Assembly: GCA_025363695.1 (NCBI GenBank)
Contig: JANYDI010000055.1
Span: forward strand, 1-11,913
DNA from: Opitutia bacterium
GTDB lineage: Bacteria; Verrucomicrobiota; Verrucomicrobiia; Opitutales; JANYDI01
Length of the DNA: 11,913 nucleotides
Direction: 5' to 3'
The notes below the pieces were generated by a model. The model saw only the letters and a program-made list of their open reading frames with translations. It did no database searches and was not told the DNA's origin. The translations under genes were made by a program, and so were the position numbers. Each line of letters starts with the position of its first letter. Position 1 is the stretch's first letter. This document shows, one piece after another, positions 1 through 5,524 of the stretch.

Positions 1-193
1 CCGGCAGATATGTAGCCCAGGGCGTAAGCCCTGGGTCCGGCATAGAAAACAAACCAAAGCCCTGTAAGGGCGGCACTCAGAACGTAAACAGGAGTGTCGC
101 CCCTGTAGGGCTCAACATCTTTTTTCACCGTAAACCCAGTGGCTTACGCCCTGGGCTACGTATATGCCGGCCCTTCAGGCCTCCTTAAGTGTG
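1..193. repeat. Large palindrome B1 (type 2), cut by the window start
   Basis: This is most of a type-2 palindrome like those at 4839-5058 and 9089-9299. Its right terminus is GGCCTCCTTAAGTGTG, ending at 193. It holds the 20-bp sub-palindrome CCCAGGGCGTAAGCCCTGGG at 16-35 and a degenerate partner at 135-155 that carries one extra T. Inner CCCTGTAAGGGCG-type boxes flank a short centre near 80-100. The left terminus lies outside the window. No gene is seen here; the reading frame that opens at 139 runs through repeat DNA. Confidence 0.9.
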
Positions 194-225
194 ATTTGAA
201 TAAAAATAACCACATTGTTTTGTCC

Positions 226-358
226 GATCGCGAAGCGATCTGTGGGGTGCCTTGTATCGCCCATTCCCGATGGGCAATTTTTATAAAATGCATCGCATTT
301 TTGAAAATCGCCCATCGGAAAGGGGATCCAAGGGGACAGCGTCCCCTTGGCCCTTTAA
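226..358 (+). repeat. Composite hairpin module E1, outer end facing the ABC transporter gene
   Basis: In order it contains a small hairpin GATCGCGAAGCGATC (226-240), a link CTGTGGGGTGCCTTGTAT, an AT-rich hairpin (267-318, arms CCGATGGGC and GCCCATCGG), GGATCC (324-329) and a GC-rich hairpin (328-350, arms CCAAGGGGAC and GTCCCCTTGG with loop AGC). It ends with GGCCCTTTAA (349-358). The same order, reversed or not, recurs at 2134-2282, 2711-2811, 4586-4720, 5396-5523 and 11498-11625. It ends 42 bp before the ATG, so the promoter of the next gene must lie in or beyond it. The AT-rich hairpin contains TATAAA at 282-287, but I see no convincing -35 box. Confidence 0.9.
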
Positions 359-400
359 CTTTCCTTCTTTTCCTTCTTTTCTCTTACTTCTTTTTATCTT
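359..400 (+). promoter_or_regulatory. Pyrimidine-rich leader of the ABC transporter gene, no Shine-Dalgarno
   Basis: The stretch between module E1 and the ATG is almost pure C/T on the coding strand and includes two tandem copies of TTCCTTCTT. No purine-rich ribosome-binding site is visible upstream of the ATG. The SafE-like gene has the same layout (GGCCCTTTAAC, pyrimidines, then ATCTT directly before ATG), which suggests a shared leader style. Whether it acts in translation (for example as a pyrimidine-rich site for ribosomal protein S1) is inference. Confidence 0.5.
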
Positions 401-2137
401 ATGAAATCACTTTTATGGAAACCGCTTAAGGCGATGCGATCCCGTTGGATTATGGGGATGGCGATGGCGATGGTGTACGGCCTCTCGAGGGGCTTTGGGA
501 TACCGTTTGTGATCAAACTGGTATTCCCAAAGGTGTTTCGCTTGGATGCGATGGACTTGGGTCTGGGGAGTTTATTGTTTTATTGCTCATTGCCGGCTTT
601 TGTGGCGGCGATTCAGGGGGTTTCGTACGTACTGAGTATTTATTCGATGCAGGTGTGCGCGGTGGCAGTGATGTCGGAGTTGCGGCGCTTGTTTTTTGAA
701 AAGCTCCAGCACTTGCCCTTGACGTATTTTAATAAAAATCCGTCAGGGACGCTGATTGCTCGCGGACTGCAGGATACGGCTGTTGTGCAGGCTGTCTTTC
801 AGCAGGTGACGCTGGATGCGCTGCGGCACCCTACGACGCTTTTGGGAGCTTTTGCTTACTTGGGGTATTTGTGCGTGCAGAAGGCCGATGTGTTCTTTTT
901 GCTGTTGTTTTTGGGGGTCTTGCCTGTTTGTGTGTTTAGTATTCGTTTTATTGGCCGGCGTTTGCGTTTGAAGGCCCAAGCGGTGCAGGAGGAGCTGATG
1001 CATATTTCAGAACGTCTGAGCCAGAATTTGTCGGCTGTTCGGGAAATTCGGGCCTTTCAGCTGGAACGCTATGAGCTGGAAAAGTTTGCTAAAAGCACAA
1101 GTTTGCTCGGAAAGGCGCAGCTCAAAGTGATTAGCTACACCATCAGCATTGGGCCTATCGTAGAGGCCTTAGCGGCGCTAGGCATCGGGGCAGCCTTGGC
1201 TTACACGTACTTTCATAGCATTGCTTTTGACGAATTCTCATCCCTGTGTTTAGCGTTATACTTGTGCTACGCGCCGCTTAAGGAGCTGGGGCAATTGCAT
1301 GCAAAAATCCAAGAAGGTCGCGTTAGTTTGGAGCGCATTGCCAAGCTGATCCACGAGCCTACCATCGAGAGCAACCCTAAGGACGCCCTGCCCTTGGCCG
1401 TGTGTCAGGGAGCTTTGCGCTTTGAAGGGGTGGATTTTTCCTATGCCTCAAATTTACCTGTGCTGAAGTGTTTTTCCGCCGTCTTGCAGGCAGGGAAGTC
1501 GTATGCGCTGGTAGGCCCCAGTGGAGCCGGAAAGTCTACCTTTGCGCAGTTGATTCCGCGTTTTTATGAGGTCGATGGCGGCAGTATTTTCTTGGATGAG
1601 CTTCCCATCACGCGTTTGAATCTGGAGGATTTAAGGCGCCAAATTGCCTTTGTTCCCCAGGATCCTGTTTTGTTTAACGATACAATCTATAACAATATAC
1701 GCATGGGCAACCTGAAGGCATCTCAGGAGCAGATAGAAGCCGCCGCAAGAGATGCCTACGCGCACGGATTTATTATGGAACAGGAACACGGTTACGCGAC
1801 GCAAGTGGGCGACCGAGGTTCCTGTCTTTCTGGGGGTCAACGCCAAAGAATTGCCTTAGCGCGGGCCTTTGTCCGCAATGCGCCCATCTTGATCCTGGAC
1901 GAGGCGACGTCTTCCCTCGATGCTCATAGTGACCAGCTCATCCAAAAGGCGATTCAAAAACTCCGGGGTCACAAGACGGTTTTGATCATCTCCCACCGCC
2001 TCAATACCGTTCACTGCGTGGACGAGATTCTTGTCTTTGAGGGCGGGCGTCTGCTGGCCCAGGGCCCCCATGCCGAGCTGCTCAGCACTTGCCCGCTCTA
2101 TGCCTCGCTTTATAAAACCCACGGAGATGGCAGTTAA
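401..2137 (+). CDS. MsbA-like ABC transporter, fused permease and ATPase
   Basis: This is a 578-residue half-transporter that would work as an inner-membrane homodimer and use ATP to move a lipid or other hydrophobic substrate. The N-terminal half is an ABC type-1 membrane domain with about six segments (near residues 17-42, 57-81, 143-160, 163-183, 246-271, 277-295). The C-terminal ATPase shows A-loop Tyr348, Walker A GPSGAGKST (372-380), Q-loop Gln420, signature LSGGQ (476-480), Walker B ILILDE (496-501) and H-loop His532, so it looks fully active. Length and domain order fit MsbA/lipid A exporter relatives (about 580 residues), but multidrug exporters share this form, so the substrate is inferred. 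The ATG at 401 places the usual short amphipathic lead-in before the first helix; no Shine-Dalgarno supports it. The TAA stop lies inside the terminus of repeat module E2. The gene stands alone on this strand. Confidence 0.93.
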   Translation: MKSLLWKPLKAMRSRWIMGMAMAMVYGLSRGFGIPFVIKLVFPKVFRLDAMDLGLGSLLFYCSLPAFVAAIQGVSYVLSIYSMQVCAVAVMSELRRLFFEKLQHLPLTYFNKNPSGTLIARGLQDTAVVQAVFQQVTLDALRHPTTLLGAFAYLGYLCVQKADVFFLLLFLGVLPVCVFSIRFIGRRLRLKAQAVQEELMHISERLSQNLSAVREIRAFQLERYELEKFAKSTSLLGKAQLKVISYTISIGPIVEALAALGIGAALAYTYFHSIAFDEFSSLCLALYLCYAPLKELGQLHAKIQEGRVSLERIAKLIHEPTIESNPKDALPLAVCQGALRFEGVDFSYASNLPVLKCFSAVLQAGKSYALVGPSGAGKSTFAQLIPRFYEVDGGSIFLDELPITRLNLEDLRRQIAFVPQDPVLFNDTIYNNIRMGNLKASQEQIEAAARDAYAHGFIMEQEHGYATQVGDRGSCLSGGQRQRIALARAFVRNAPILILDEATSSLDAHSDQLIQKAIQKLRGHKTVLIISHRLNTVHCVDEILVFEGGRLLAQGPHAELLSTCPLYASLYKTHGDGS

Positions 2138-2282
2138 AGGGCCAAGGGGAAAGGGAAAGGCCAAGGGGCGCTTGCGCCCCTTAGGATCCCCTACAGGGTG
2201 CGATTTTTAAAAATGCAAAGCATTTTATAAAAATCGCACCCTGGGAGGGCATACTAAGGCCCCCACAGATTCCTTCGGAATC
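2134..2282 (-). repeat. Composite hairpin module E2 at the 3' end of the ABC transporter gene
   Basis: The outer terminus TTAAAGGGCC (2134-2143) overlaps the stop codon. A partly duplicated purine stretch follows (AAGGGG, AAAGGG, AAAGG, CCAAGGGG), then the GC hairpin AAGGGGCGCTTGCGCCCCTT (2163-2182), GGATCC (2184-2189), an AT-rich hairpin (2194-2243) and an inner hairpin GATTCC-TTC-GGAATC (2268-2282). The inner hairpin differs from the GATCGC/GCGATC form of other copies at two positions in each arm, and both changes are compensated. No T-run follows the GC hairpin in the direction of transcription, so it is not a classic intrinsic terminator. Confidence 0.9.
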
Positions 2283-2303
2283 GACTACTATTCATTGAAG
2301 GCT

Positions 2304-2318
2304 GATCGCGAAGCGATC
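2304..2318. repeat. Isolated GATC hairpin
   Basis: GATCGCGAAGCGATC has a 6-bp stem and a 3-nt loop and matches the inner hairpin of the E modules. Here it sits about 20 bp beyond the inner hairpin of E2 and just before the TTAGGG box at 2329. It may be the inner end that module E3 lacks on the far side of palindrome B2. Confidence 0.7.
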
Positions 2319-2327
2319 GAGGAGGGA

Positions 2328-2718
2328 CTTAGGGTGTGTCCTCAATTAATGATATAACTATTTATTAAAATCACAAAATGAGAGCCCTGAAGGGGCGAAT
2401 GCTTGTCAGCCCAGGGCTTTAGCCCTGGGTTTGCAGGTGAAAAAAGATTTAGAGCCCTGTAAGGGCGATTCATTAAAATATATCAAATTTATCTAAAAAT
2501 TAACCATGGGCAATATATCAGGTTTAATGAATCGCCCCTGTAGGGCTCTAAATCTTTTTTCCATGCCAAAACCCAGGGCTAAAGCCCTGGGCTGACAAGC
2601 ATTCGCCCCTTCAGGGCTCTCATTTTGAGTTTTGATTGCTAAAGGGTTGTTAATCAAGTACTTAAGTCACTTTCAAGGATAGAGGGGTAGGTTAATTTAA
2701 AATGAGGACACGCCTTAG
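2328..2718. mobile_element. Candidate non-autonomous element with terminal inverted repeats around palindrome B2
   Basis: The left end CTTAGGGTGTGTCCTC then AATTAA (2328-2349) is mirrored at the right end by TTAATT, AAAATGAGGACACGCCTTAG (2692-2718). The arms match closely but not perfectly. The roughly 390-bp interval holds palindrome B2 and no reading frame of note. Related TTAGGGCGTGT boxes occur near 5073 and 9043 beside other palindromes. I infer a MITE-like unit. No target-site duplication could be confirmed and no transposase is present, so this is tentative. Confidence 0.4.
2374..2627. repeat. Large palindrome B2 (type 1), complete
   Basis: A 254-bp near-perfect inverted repeat. The outer 45 bp (2374-2418 and 2583-2627) are an exact inverted repeat starting CAAAATGAGAGCCCTGAAGG. 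Each arm carries the sub-palindrome CCCAGGGC-loop-GCCCTGGG (2410-2429 and 2572-2591) and an inner GAGCCCTRYARGGGCG box. The AT-rich centre runs from ATTCATTAAA to TTTAATGAAT. The same design with about the same centre is at 5101-5370 and 11707-11913. It lies between two convergent genes and encodes nothing I recognise. Confidence 0.93.
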
Positions 2719-2811
2719 TATCTCCCTTTCCGATAGCGATTTATTAAAATACGTAGTATTTTATAAATCGCTATCGGAAAGGGGATCCTAAGGGGCGCAA
2801 GCGCCCCTTAG
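2711..2811 (+). repeat. Composite hairpin module E3 at the 3' end of mraY
   Basis: It contains CTTAGTATCTCCC, an AT-rich hairpin (2724-2783, arms CCCTTTCCGATAGCG and its exact complement), GGATCC (2783-2788) and a GC hairpin (2788-2811, CTAAGGGGCGC and GCGCCCCTTAG with loop AA). It mirrors E2 across palindrome B2. The AT hairpin is nearly the same as the one in the module at the M16 gene's 3' end (5436-5485), so the two gene-end copies form a subgroup. On the + strand a TTTTT run follows the GC hairpin, but that faces into mraY, not out of it. Confidence 0.88.
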
Positions 2812-2817
2812 TTTTTC

Positions 2818-3918
2818 CTATCTGAGCTTAAGGCTCGCCAGTCCTGCGATGGTACACATCAAGGAGAGGATCCAAAACCTTATGACGACCTTTGACTCTG
2901 GCCAGCCCTTGAGCTCGAAGTGATGGTGTATCGGAGCCATACGAAAAATGCGTTTACGACGCAGCTTAAAAGAACCTACTTGAAGAATGACCGACAAGGC
3001 CTCAACCACAAAAATACCGCCCATGATGACCAGCGTAAAGGGCTGTAGGGTCATATAGGCAATCACGCCAATGAGTCCGCCGAGGGCTAAGGAGCCCGTG
3101 TCGCCCATAAAAACTTCTGCTGGCTGGGCATTGTACCATAAAAAAGCCATACTAGCACCCAATAGAGCGGAACAAAGAATGGTCAGCTCACCGGCTCCAG
3201 GAACATAGCCAATACACAAATAATGGGCGACCAAGACATTGCCGCAGGCATAGGCCATAACCGCATAGCCCAGGGAGACCGTGATCACGCAGCCGATAGC
3301 CAAGCCATCCACGCCGTCTGTGAGGTTGATGGCGTTACTGGTCCCAGAAAGGACACAAAAGAAGAGCAAAAAAGCCACGCCAAGCGGCATGGTTTCCCAT
3401 AGCGGCAGCTTATAAAAGGGCACCCATAGCTGCGTCATCAGGGCGTAAGAATCTGGGTGCATCAGCAGCGCTCCTAGGGCCAAAAAGGTAATACAGCCTT
3501 GGACTAACATTTTTTGGCGTCCAGGTACACCGCGGCTATTTTTCTGCTTGAGCTTGAGAAAGTCATCCGCAAACCCTAAAAGTGTCAAAGCCGTATACAC
3601 CCCACAGGCGACCCAAACATAGATGTTCCATTTGGCCCAAAAAAGCACACTGGCCATGAGCGACGCATAGATGGCCAAGCCGCCCATGGTCGGCGTATTT
3701 TTCTTGTGCGCATGCAGGTCCGCCAAGGCATGCACCTCTTTGGCATCCCGAAAAACTTGGGCCATACGCAAACGCCGCAGGTGTCTAAAAATCCACGGAC
3801 TCAGGGTAATCCCTATCCCTAACGCAGAGATCCAGGCCATGGCCGAACGAAATAGGATCGAATCAAAAAGCCGCAAGGGCCCCCATAAGGCTTTAAACTG
3901 TGCTAAAAGTGTAAACAT
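2818..3918 (-). CDS. mraY: Phospho-N-acetylmuramoyl-pentapeptide-transferase MraY
   Basis: It transfers phospho-MurNAc-pentapeptide from UDP to undecaprenyl phosphate, making lipid I at the inner face of the membrane. The 366-residue polytopic protein has the family's usual length and all its landmarks: Asp118-Asp119 in ADDFLK followed by KQKNSRGVPGRQK, NLTDGVDGLA (198-207), MGDTGS with Asp273, and the cytoplasmic APIHHHFELKGW stretch (328-339) with the histidine triad at 331-333. I start it at the ATG at 3918 because GAGGA sits 8 bases upstream; a TTG five codons earlier would follow directly on the upstream stop. It lies 15 bp after the SafE-like gene and is probably cotranscribed with it. 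None of the usual dcw partners (murF, murD, ftsW) is in view, which is unusual. It ends 6 bp from repeat module E3. Confidence 0.97.
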   Translation of the reverse strand: MFTLLAQFKALWGPLRLFDSILFRSAMAWISALGIGITLSPWIFRHLRRLRMAQVFRDAKEVHALADLHAHKKNTPTMGGLAIYASLMASVLFWAKWNIYVWVACGVYTALTLLGFADDFLKLKQKNSRGVPGRQKMLVQGCITFLALGALLMHPDSYALMTQLWVPFYKLPLWETMPLGVAFLLFFCVLSGTSNAINLTDGVDGLAIGCVITVSLGYAVMAYACGNVLVAHYLCIGYVPGAGELTILCSALLGASMAFLWYNAQPAEVFMGDTGSLALGGLIGVIAYMTLQPFTLVIMGGIFVVEALSVILQVGSFKLRRKRIFRMAPIHHHFELKGWPESKVVIRFWILSLMCTIAGLASLKLR

Positions 3919-3926
3919 GAGAAAAT

Positions 3927-3931
3927 TCCTC
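3927..3931 (-). promoter_or_regulatory. Ribosome-binding site of mraY
   Basis: GAGGA on the minus strand, 8 bases before the ATG at 3918, decides the mraY start. It lies in the 15-bp gap right after the upstream gene's TAA. It is the only clear Shine-Dalgarno sequence before any of the six genes in this window. Confidence 0.7.
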
Positions 3932-3933
3932 AA

Positions 3934-4569
3934 TTAAACGCAAAGGCCAAAGCCCAAGCGACAGCCTAAAATGAGGCGACAAAAGATGATAGAAGCAGCA
4001 ATAAAGGCAAGGATGCGCTGTAACTTGGAAGTCCAAGAGGGGGACGCGCGCCCTTGTAGGTGAGTCCACTGCCAATAAGCCAGGCTTAGTAGCACGAGCG
4101 TACCACAGCCAAACCCAAGTAGCAGAATAAATCCATCCCAAAATGAACCCGAAAGCAAGGCTAAACCAACAATTAAATAAAGCGGTCCACAGGGGACAAA
4201 GGGGGTCAGGAGTCCCAGGACTAGGGCTCCAAGGAGCTTGGGTTTTTTTTGGAAACGTGCGGATATACGCCACAAAAAGGGAATCACAAAAGCAGGCTTA
4301 GGGATATAACGATCCACCCGCAGGGCCATGCCCAAAAAGAAAAACCCCATCGCCCACGGAAACAAGCGCCACTGGCCCTTTAGCACCGGGCTGCCCAGGC
4401 TCCCAGCCAAGCCTCCCAGTAAAGAAAACGCCCATAGGCGACTCACATGGTAACAGGCATGCAGCCTCCAATTCCCAGGACGCAAGACCGTAGCCGCCAA
4501 GGGCCCGCACATCACCAAGCAATGCGGGCTAGCCAAAAGCCCAGAAAAAAAAGCGCCACTGATGAGCAT
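3934..4569 (-). CDS. SafE/UreH-type (DsbD_2-like) transmembrane protein
   Basis: A 211-residue inner-membrane protein with about six hydrophobic segments. It shows the two paired motifs of the sulfite exporter TauE/SafE and UreH-like transmembrane family: SPHCLVMCGP at residues 14-23 and TPFVPCGPLY at 122-131. Each holds a proline- or histidine-flanked cysteine, as in CcdA/DsbD-type proteins. Relatives are often linked to cytochrome oxidase or metal and redox maturation; the transported or handled substrate here is unknown. The frame stays open upstream to 4728, but that extension runs through repeat module E4. I start at the ATG at 4569, directly before the first membrane segment. No Shine-Dalgarno is visible. 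The TAA ends 15 bp before mraY, suggesting an operon. A link between the two functions is not evident. Confidence 0.8.
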   Translation of the reverse strand: MLISGAFFSGLLASPHCLVMCGPLAATVLRPGNWRLHACYHVSRLWAFSLLGGLAGSLGSPVLKGQWRLFPWAMGFFFLGMALRVDRYIPKPAFVIPFLWRISARFQKKPKLLGALVLGLLTPFVPCGPLYLIVGLALLSGSFWDGFILLLGFGCGTLVLLSLAYWQWTHLQGRASPSWTSKLQRILAFIAASIIFCRLILGCRLGFGLCV

Positions 4570-4585
4570 AAGATTAGAAGAAAGG

Positions 4586-4720
4586 TTAAAGGGCCAAGGG
4601 GCGCTTGCGCCCCTTAGGATCCCCTTTCCGATGGGCAATTTTACAAAATGCTGGCGCATTTTGGTAAAATTGCCTATCGGGAAGGGTGATACTAAGGCCC
4701 CCACAGATCGCTTTGCGATC
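4586..4720 (-). repeat. Composite hairpin module E4 just upstream of the SafE-like gene
   Basis: Outer terminus TTAAAGGGCC (4586-4595), GC hairpin AAGGGGCGCTTGCGCCCCTT (4596-4615), GGATCC (4617-4622), AT-rich hairpin (4623-4686) and inner hairpin GATCGC-TTT-GCGATC (4706-4720). Its AT hairpin shares GATGGGCAATTTT with E1, the other module beside a lone 5' end. Only about 16 bp, mostly pyrimidine on the coding strand (the tract ends ATCTT before ATG), separate it from the start codon. The promoter of the SafE-like gene and mraY must therefore lie within the repeat block. Confidence 0.9.
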
Positions 4721-4820
4721 GAAGCCACGTTTTTTACGCATCTTGAAAACCTGTTTTAAGGGATCCGTTCGGGTTGATAAATAATTATTTAAAAATAAAC
4801 CACAAAATGAGAGCCCTGAA
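4721..4820. repeat. Shared spacer D plus the truncated end of a type-1 palindrome
   Basis: The stretch from GAAGCCACGTTTTTTACGC through AAACCTGTTTTAAGGGATCC (second GGATCC at 4761-4766) to GGTTGATAAATAATTATTT closely matches 11626-11706. In both places it joins an E module to the CACAAAATGAGAGCCCTGAA terminus of a type-1 palindrome. Here that terminus stops at 4820 and is followed by unrelated TTTTATATAACAAC, while at 11707 onward the palindrome continues. No gene is seen. Confidence 0.85.
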
Positions 4821-4838
4821 TTTTATATAACAACAAAC

Positions 4839-5058
4839 CACACTTAAGGAGGCCTGAAAGGCCGGCATATGGACAGCCCAGGGCGTAAGCCCTGGGTTTA
4901 CGGGTGAAATTTTTTTGAGCCCTACAGGGGCGACACTCACACTTTCGGGAATTTTCTTGTGTGCCGCCCTTACAGGGCTCTGGTCTGTTTTCTATGCCAA
5001 ACCCAGGGCTTACGCCCTGGGCTACGATATGCCGGCCCTTCAGGCCTCCTTAAGTGTG
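4839..5058. repeat. Large palindrome B3 (type 2), complete
   Basis: A 220-bp inverted repeat with exact 18-bp ends CACACTTAAGGAGGCCTG (4839-4856) and their complement (5041-5058). Each arm carries CCCAGGGCGTAAGCCCTGGG or its complement and a CCCTACAGGGGCG-type box. The centre, unlike type 1, begins GACACTC and is variable. It matches B5 (9089-9299) in all but the centre. A TTAGGGCGTGT box follows at about 5073. It encodes nothing I recognise. Confidence 0.92.
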
Positions 5059-5100
5059 TTTTGAATGAATGAATTAGGGCGTGTGAACAATTAACTAAGC

Positions 5101-5370
5101 TTAAAACCACAAAATGAGAGCCCTGTAGGGGCGAATGATGGATAGCCCAGGGCGTAAGCCCTGGGTTTACGGTAAAAAATAAACCAGAGCCCTACAGGGG
5201 CGATTCATTAAAATGTATCAAATTTATCAGAAAATTAAACATATGTAATATATCAGTTTTAATGAATCGCCCTTACAGGGCTCTAAATCTTTTTTCACCC
5301 GTAAACCCAGGGCTAAAGCCCTGGGCTGACAAGCATTCGCCCCTGTAGGGCTCTCATTTTGTGGTTTTAA
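5101..5370. repeat. Large palindrome B4 (type 1), complete
   Basis: A 270-bp inverted repeat. The terminal arms (5101-5137 and 5334-5370) match except for the centre of one CCCTGTAGGGG box and extend outward to TTAAAACCAC. The core ATTCATTAAA...TTTAATGAAT is shared with B2 and B6. The left sub-palindrome has the GTAA loop usual in type 2, while the right one has the TAAA loop of type 1, so the copy looks mosaic. It lies 43 bp beyond B3, so this gap holds both types in tandem. Confidence 0.92.
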
Positions 5371-5395
5371 TTAAATAAATTAAATCTTTATATTC

Positions 5396-5523
5396 GATCG
5401 CTTCGCGATCTGTGGAGGCCCTTAGTATTCCCTCCCCGATAGCGATTTATTTAAAATACGTAGTATTTTAATAAATCGCTATCGGAGGGGATCCAAGGGG
5501 CGCAAGCGCCCCTTGGCCCTTTA
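5396..5523 (+). repeat. Composite hairpin module E5 at the 3' end of the M16 peptidase gene
   Basis: Inner hairpin GATCGCTTCGCGATC (5396-5410), link TGTGGAGGCCCTTAGTATTC, AT-rich hairpin (5436-5485), GGATCC (5489-5494), GC hairpin (5493-5516, CCAAGGGGCGC and GCGCCCCTTGG) and terminus GGCCCTTTA (5515-5523). It begins one base after the peptidase gene's TAA. It mirrors E4 across the B3/B4 block. Confidence 0.9.
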
Positions 5524-5524
5524 C

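Noticed and set aside
139..429. A 96-codon reading frame on the + strand ending inside the ABC transporter start
   Set aside because: It begins in the arm of palindrome B1, crosses module E1 and the pyrimidine leader, and overlaps the real gene out of frame; its length reflects repeat composition.
2786..2816. Intrinsic terminator formed by the GC hairpin plus TTTTT
   Set aside because: The T-run lies on the side facing into mraY, and the other E copies have no T-run after the hairpin in the direction of transcription; a bidirectional terminator role remains possible but unsupported.
4570..4728. A 53-codon N-terminal extension of the SafE-like protein
   Set aside because: The extension is translated repeat module E4; the family begins right at the first membrane segment, at the ATG at 4569.
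4839..5370. CRISPR array
   Set aside because: The repeats are palindromes of unequal length and mirror order without regular unique spacers, and no cas gene is present.
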